Below are positions 11,662-13,333 of a stretch of 13,333 bases of DNA, piece by piece. Made by a program: the position numbers and the translations under genes. The first letter of the stretch is position 1. Each line of letters begins with the position of its first letter. Below the pieces are notes generated by a model. The model ran no database searches. It saw nothing but the letters and a program-made list of their open reading frames with translations, and was not told where the DNA came from. This stretch comes from Novosphingobium sp. UBA6722 (GTDB lineage Bacteria; Pseudomonadota; Alphaproteobacteria; Sphingomonadales; Sphingomonadaceae), in the NCBI GenBank assembly GCA_002454125.1, contig DKII01000105.1, positions 23,544 to 36,876 on the forward strand, in the 5' to 3' direction.

Positions 11662-13196
11662 CCTAGCTTCTTCGCGGCATCCTGCCGCAGGGGAAGATGT
11701 TCAATCTTGGCAAGCTGTTCGTCCTGAGCGGCCAGTTGCCGCTCAAGCTCGGCGGCAGGAACAGCCTTCGAATAGAGCCAGCCCTGCATCTGGTCGCAGC
11801 CGGCATTCCGGGCCAGCGATGCCTGGAGCTCGGTCTCGATCCCCTCGGCCGTCACCTGCATGCCGAGGGCCTTGGCCATTGTAACGCTGGAAGACATGAC
11901 CGTCCGGGTTGCGCTGTCGCCCGCCGCATCGACAATCAGCGAACGGTCGAGCTTGAGCTTCTCGAAGCGGAACCGGCGCAAAAAGCCGATTGAAGCATAG
12001 CCGGTGCCGTAATCGTCGAGGACGATTCCCACCCCGAAATCACGTAGCATCTCAAGATTGCGTCCAGCAACCAGCGGATCACCGACCAGGAAGGTTTCGG
12101 TCAGCTCCAGCTCAAGCCGTTCGACCGGAAAGCCGGTCTCTTCCAGGATCTGGCCGAGCTGGAGCGGGAACTGGGTGTTCCTGAGCTGGGCGACCGATAC
12201 GTTCACCGAGACCTTGATCCCGTCCCAATCACGGGCATCACGGCAGGCCCGGCGCAGGACCCAGAGGCCGATCGCTTCGATCAGGCCGGTTTCCTCGGCA
12301 ATCGGAATGAACTTGTCTGGCCCGATCCGCAGGCCGTCGGGGCGCTCCCAGCGGAGCAGCGCTTCCACAGCCGTGACCCGGCCGGTGCCGCTGTCAATCA
12401 AAGGCTGGTAGTGGACTTGCAGCTCTTCCCGATCAAGCGCGGCACGCAGATCAAGGTCGATCGCCTGATGCTCGGCACGATCGCGGTCAAAGTCTTCGCT
12501 GAACCAGGTCAAGCGGCCCTTGCCGCGCGCCTTGGCCACGCTTGTGGCGACATCCGCCTGGCGGAGTAGGCTTGAGGACGTGACCCCTTGCCCCGCTTGC
12601 GCGCGCGCCAGACCAACGCTGGCACCCAGACCAATCGCACGATCCTCGACCATCACCGGACTGGCAAGCCGCGCCAGGACGCGTCGGCAGACGCCTTCAA
12701 GGATGTTCCCCGCAAGCGGTCCCTTGGCAACGATGGCAAACTCATCACCACCAAGGCGGTAAGCGCGCGCACTATCGCCGCACAGTTCGACCAGGATTGC
12801 AGCGAAGGCCTTCACCGCGCGGTCACCGACCGAATGGCCATAGAAGTCATTGATCAGCTTGAACCCGTCGAGATCGAGCAGGGCAATCGCCAGCTCGGCA
12901 TCGTCAGCCTGCTCACCAGCAGATTCGGCATGCAGGGCGCGGCGATTGGGCAGGCCGCAGAGGCTATCGGTCAACGCCATGCGCTCAAGACGCTGGCGTT
13001 CGTACCATTCCCGCCAGACGAAGACAGCGGCGGCGATACCATAGAGCAGGATGCCGGCGAGCAGCACAACGCCATGCCAGGCCTCACCGCCCAGGCCGGC
13101 ACGCTCGGCCAGCAACATGGCCGCGAGGATCGCCATCGGCACGCCAAACAGCAGCGCCAATCGCCACGACACGGCAATCTCGGTAAATCGACGCAA
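11658..13196 (-). CDS. Membrane-bound GGDEF-EAL cyclic-di-GMP enzyme
   Basis: A 512-residue inner-membrane protein. Two hydrophobic helices (about 12-30 and 42-61) lead straight into a GGDEF domain and then an EAL domain, with no PAS or other sensor. The diguanylate cyclase signature 'RLGGDEF' (147-153) is intact, with an Asp pair in 'LLDLDGF'. The RxxD inhibitory site before it is absent ('GDSA' instead). The EAL domain keeps 'YQPL', E278 in 'EALLRW', N332 in 'SVNVS', E367 in 'TETF', D394-D395 in 'DDYGTG', K415, E451 in 'AEGIET' and Q471, so phosphodiesterase activity is expected. The start at 13196 is a TTG with a G-rich stretch upstream; a GTG at 13172 is an alternative. The stop overlaps the chemotaxis gene. 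Confidence 0.92.
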   Translation of the reverse strand: MRRFTEIAVSWRLALLFGVPMAILAAMLLAERAGLGGEAWHGVVLLAGILLYGIAAAVFVWREWYERQRLERMALTDSLCGLPNRRALHAESAGEQADDAELAIALLDLDGFKLINDFYGHSVGDRAVKAFAAILVELCGDSARAYRLGGDEFAIVAKGPLAGNILEGVCRRVLARLASPVMVEDRAIGLGASVGLARAQAGQGVTSSSLLRQADVATSVAKARGKGRLTWFSEDFDRDRAEHQAIDLDLRAALDREELQVHYQPLIDSGTGRVTAVEALLRWERPDGLRIGPDKFIPIAEETGLIEAIGLWVLRRACRDARDWDGIKVSVNVSVAQLRNTQFPLQLGQILEETGFPVERLELELTETFLVGDPLVAGRNLEMLRDFGVGIVLDDYGTGYASIGFLRRFRFEKLKLDRSLIVDAAGDSATRTVMSSSVTMAKALGMQVTAEGIETELQASLARNAGCDQMQGWLYSKAVPAAELERQLAAQDEQLAKIEHLPLRQDAAKKLG

Positions 13197-13218
13197 GACG
13201 CTGCCCCCAGAGAAATAC

Positions 13219-13245
13219 GCTATAACCTAGGGCAGTTAGAGTTAA
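13219..13245 (-). promoter_or_regulatory. Candidate promoter of the GGDEF-EAL/chemotaxis operon
   Basis: On the minus strand, TTAACT (13245-13240), 15 bases, then TATAGC (13224-13219). The -10 is fair and the spacing short, as is common in promoters that need an activator. The expected start would give a leader of about 15-20 bases before the TTG at 13196. The -35 overlaps a CtrA-like site. Confidence 0.35.
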
Positions 13246-13256
13246 GATCGTGCTAA
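13242..13256. promoter_or_regulatory. CtrA-like binding site
   Basis: TTAA (13242-13245), seven bases, CTAA (13253-13256): one mismatch from the alphaproteobacterial CtrA box TTAA-N7-TTAA. It overlaps the predicted -35 of the operon, the usual position of CtrA at activated promoters. CtrA controls motility and chemotaxis genes in several alphaproteobacteria, so the target fits. Short motifs arise by chance, so this is a hypothesis. Confidence 0.35.
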
Positions 13257-13267
13257 CCTGGGTCCGT

Positions 13268-13333
13268 TCAGGCGGCCAGCGCGCGCTCTCCCAGCCGGTA
13301 CAAGGCACAATCCGGGGACGCCGCGACTAGCCC
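13268..13333 (-). CDS. Possible C-terminal end of an upstream gene
   Basis: On the minus strand one frame is open from the right edge for 21 codons and stops with TGA at 13268-13270. The peptide ends '...DCALYRLGERALAA', which reads like a natural protein C-terminus and has coding-like third-position G/C. It is too short to assign a family. The 71-base gap to the next gene holds the candidate promoter and CtrA-like site. Confidence 0.35.
   Translation of the reverse strand, partial: GLVAASPDCALYRLGERALAA

Noticed and set aside
12588..13256. A 222-codon plus-strand frame opposite the GGDEF-EAL gene
   Set aside because: Antisense to a protein with complete GGDEF and membrane segments; no motif of its own.
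13223..13262. Direct repeat TAACCTAGGG / TAACCTGGG, 31 bases apart
   Set aside because: Short and imperfect; it may be part of the promoter region but cannot be told from chance.

Overview
The window looks like ordinary chromosomal DNA of an alphaproteobacterium, most likely a member of the Sphingomonadales. The basis is the high GC content, an IF-1 with a Gly-rich C-terminal extension, a large TonB-dependent receptor, paired MAPEG proteins, and the gene order infA-maf-RNase E/G-like-yacG-tRNA-Phe. The genus cannot be fixed from the sequence alone. No insertion sequence, prophage, CRISPR array or other sign of mobile DNA was seen. Genes are tightly packed and no gene-free gap exceeds about 220 bases.

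Positions 1-3468 (minus strand) hold a three-gene run read leftwards: a carboxy(nor)spermidine dehydrogenase, the decarboxylase NspC (start overlapping the previous stop), and, 36 bases on, a class C beta-lactamase-fold serine hydrolase that runs off the left edge. The first two form the aspartate-semialdehyde route to spermidine or norspermidine. Back to back with them, on the plus strand, is a PLP-dependent threonine/serine dehydratase (3518-4495). The two start codons are only 49 bases apart, so the divergent promoters must overlap.

Positions 4502-5490 hold two tandem, diverged MAPEG-family membrane proteins. A hairpin could hide the ribosome binding site of the first, and a strong stem follows the second. 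Positions 5498-8017 (minus) encode an 839-residue TonB-dependent outer-membrane receptor with an unusual Gly/Met/Pro/Arg-only segment of about 54 residues in its barrel.

Positions 8238-10184 (plus) form a compact housekeeping operon: infA, a Maf nucleotide pyrophosphatase, a shortened RNase E/G-like protein, and the small zinc protein YacG. Spacing is 9 bases, then an 8-base overlap, then a 4-base overlap. A tRNA-Phe(GAA) gene follows at 10269-10344, preceded by two interleaved inverted repeats.

Positions 10384-13196 (minus) hold a two-gene signalling operon: a membrane GGDEF-EAL protein and, overlapping its stop codon, a methyl-accepting chemotaxis protein with almost no periplasmic part. 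A CtrA-like site lies upstream. The last 66 bases may be the C-terminal end of another minus-strand gene.

I did not find a clearly new multi-gene system. The points most worth checking are the receptor's low-complexity insert, the reduced RNase E/G-like protein, the paired hairpins before the tRNA, the c-di-GMP/chemotaxis gene pair with its CtrA-like site, and the SD-masking hairpin.
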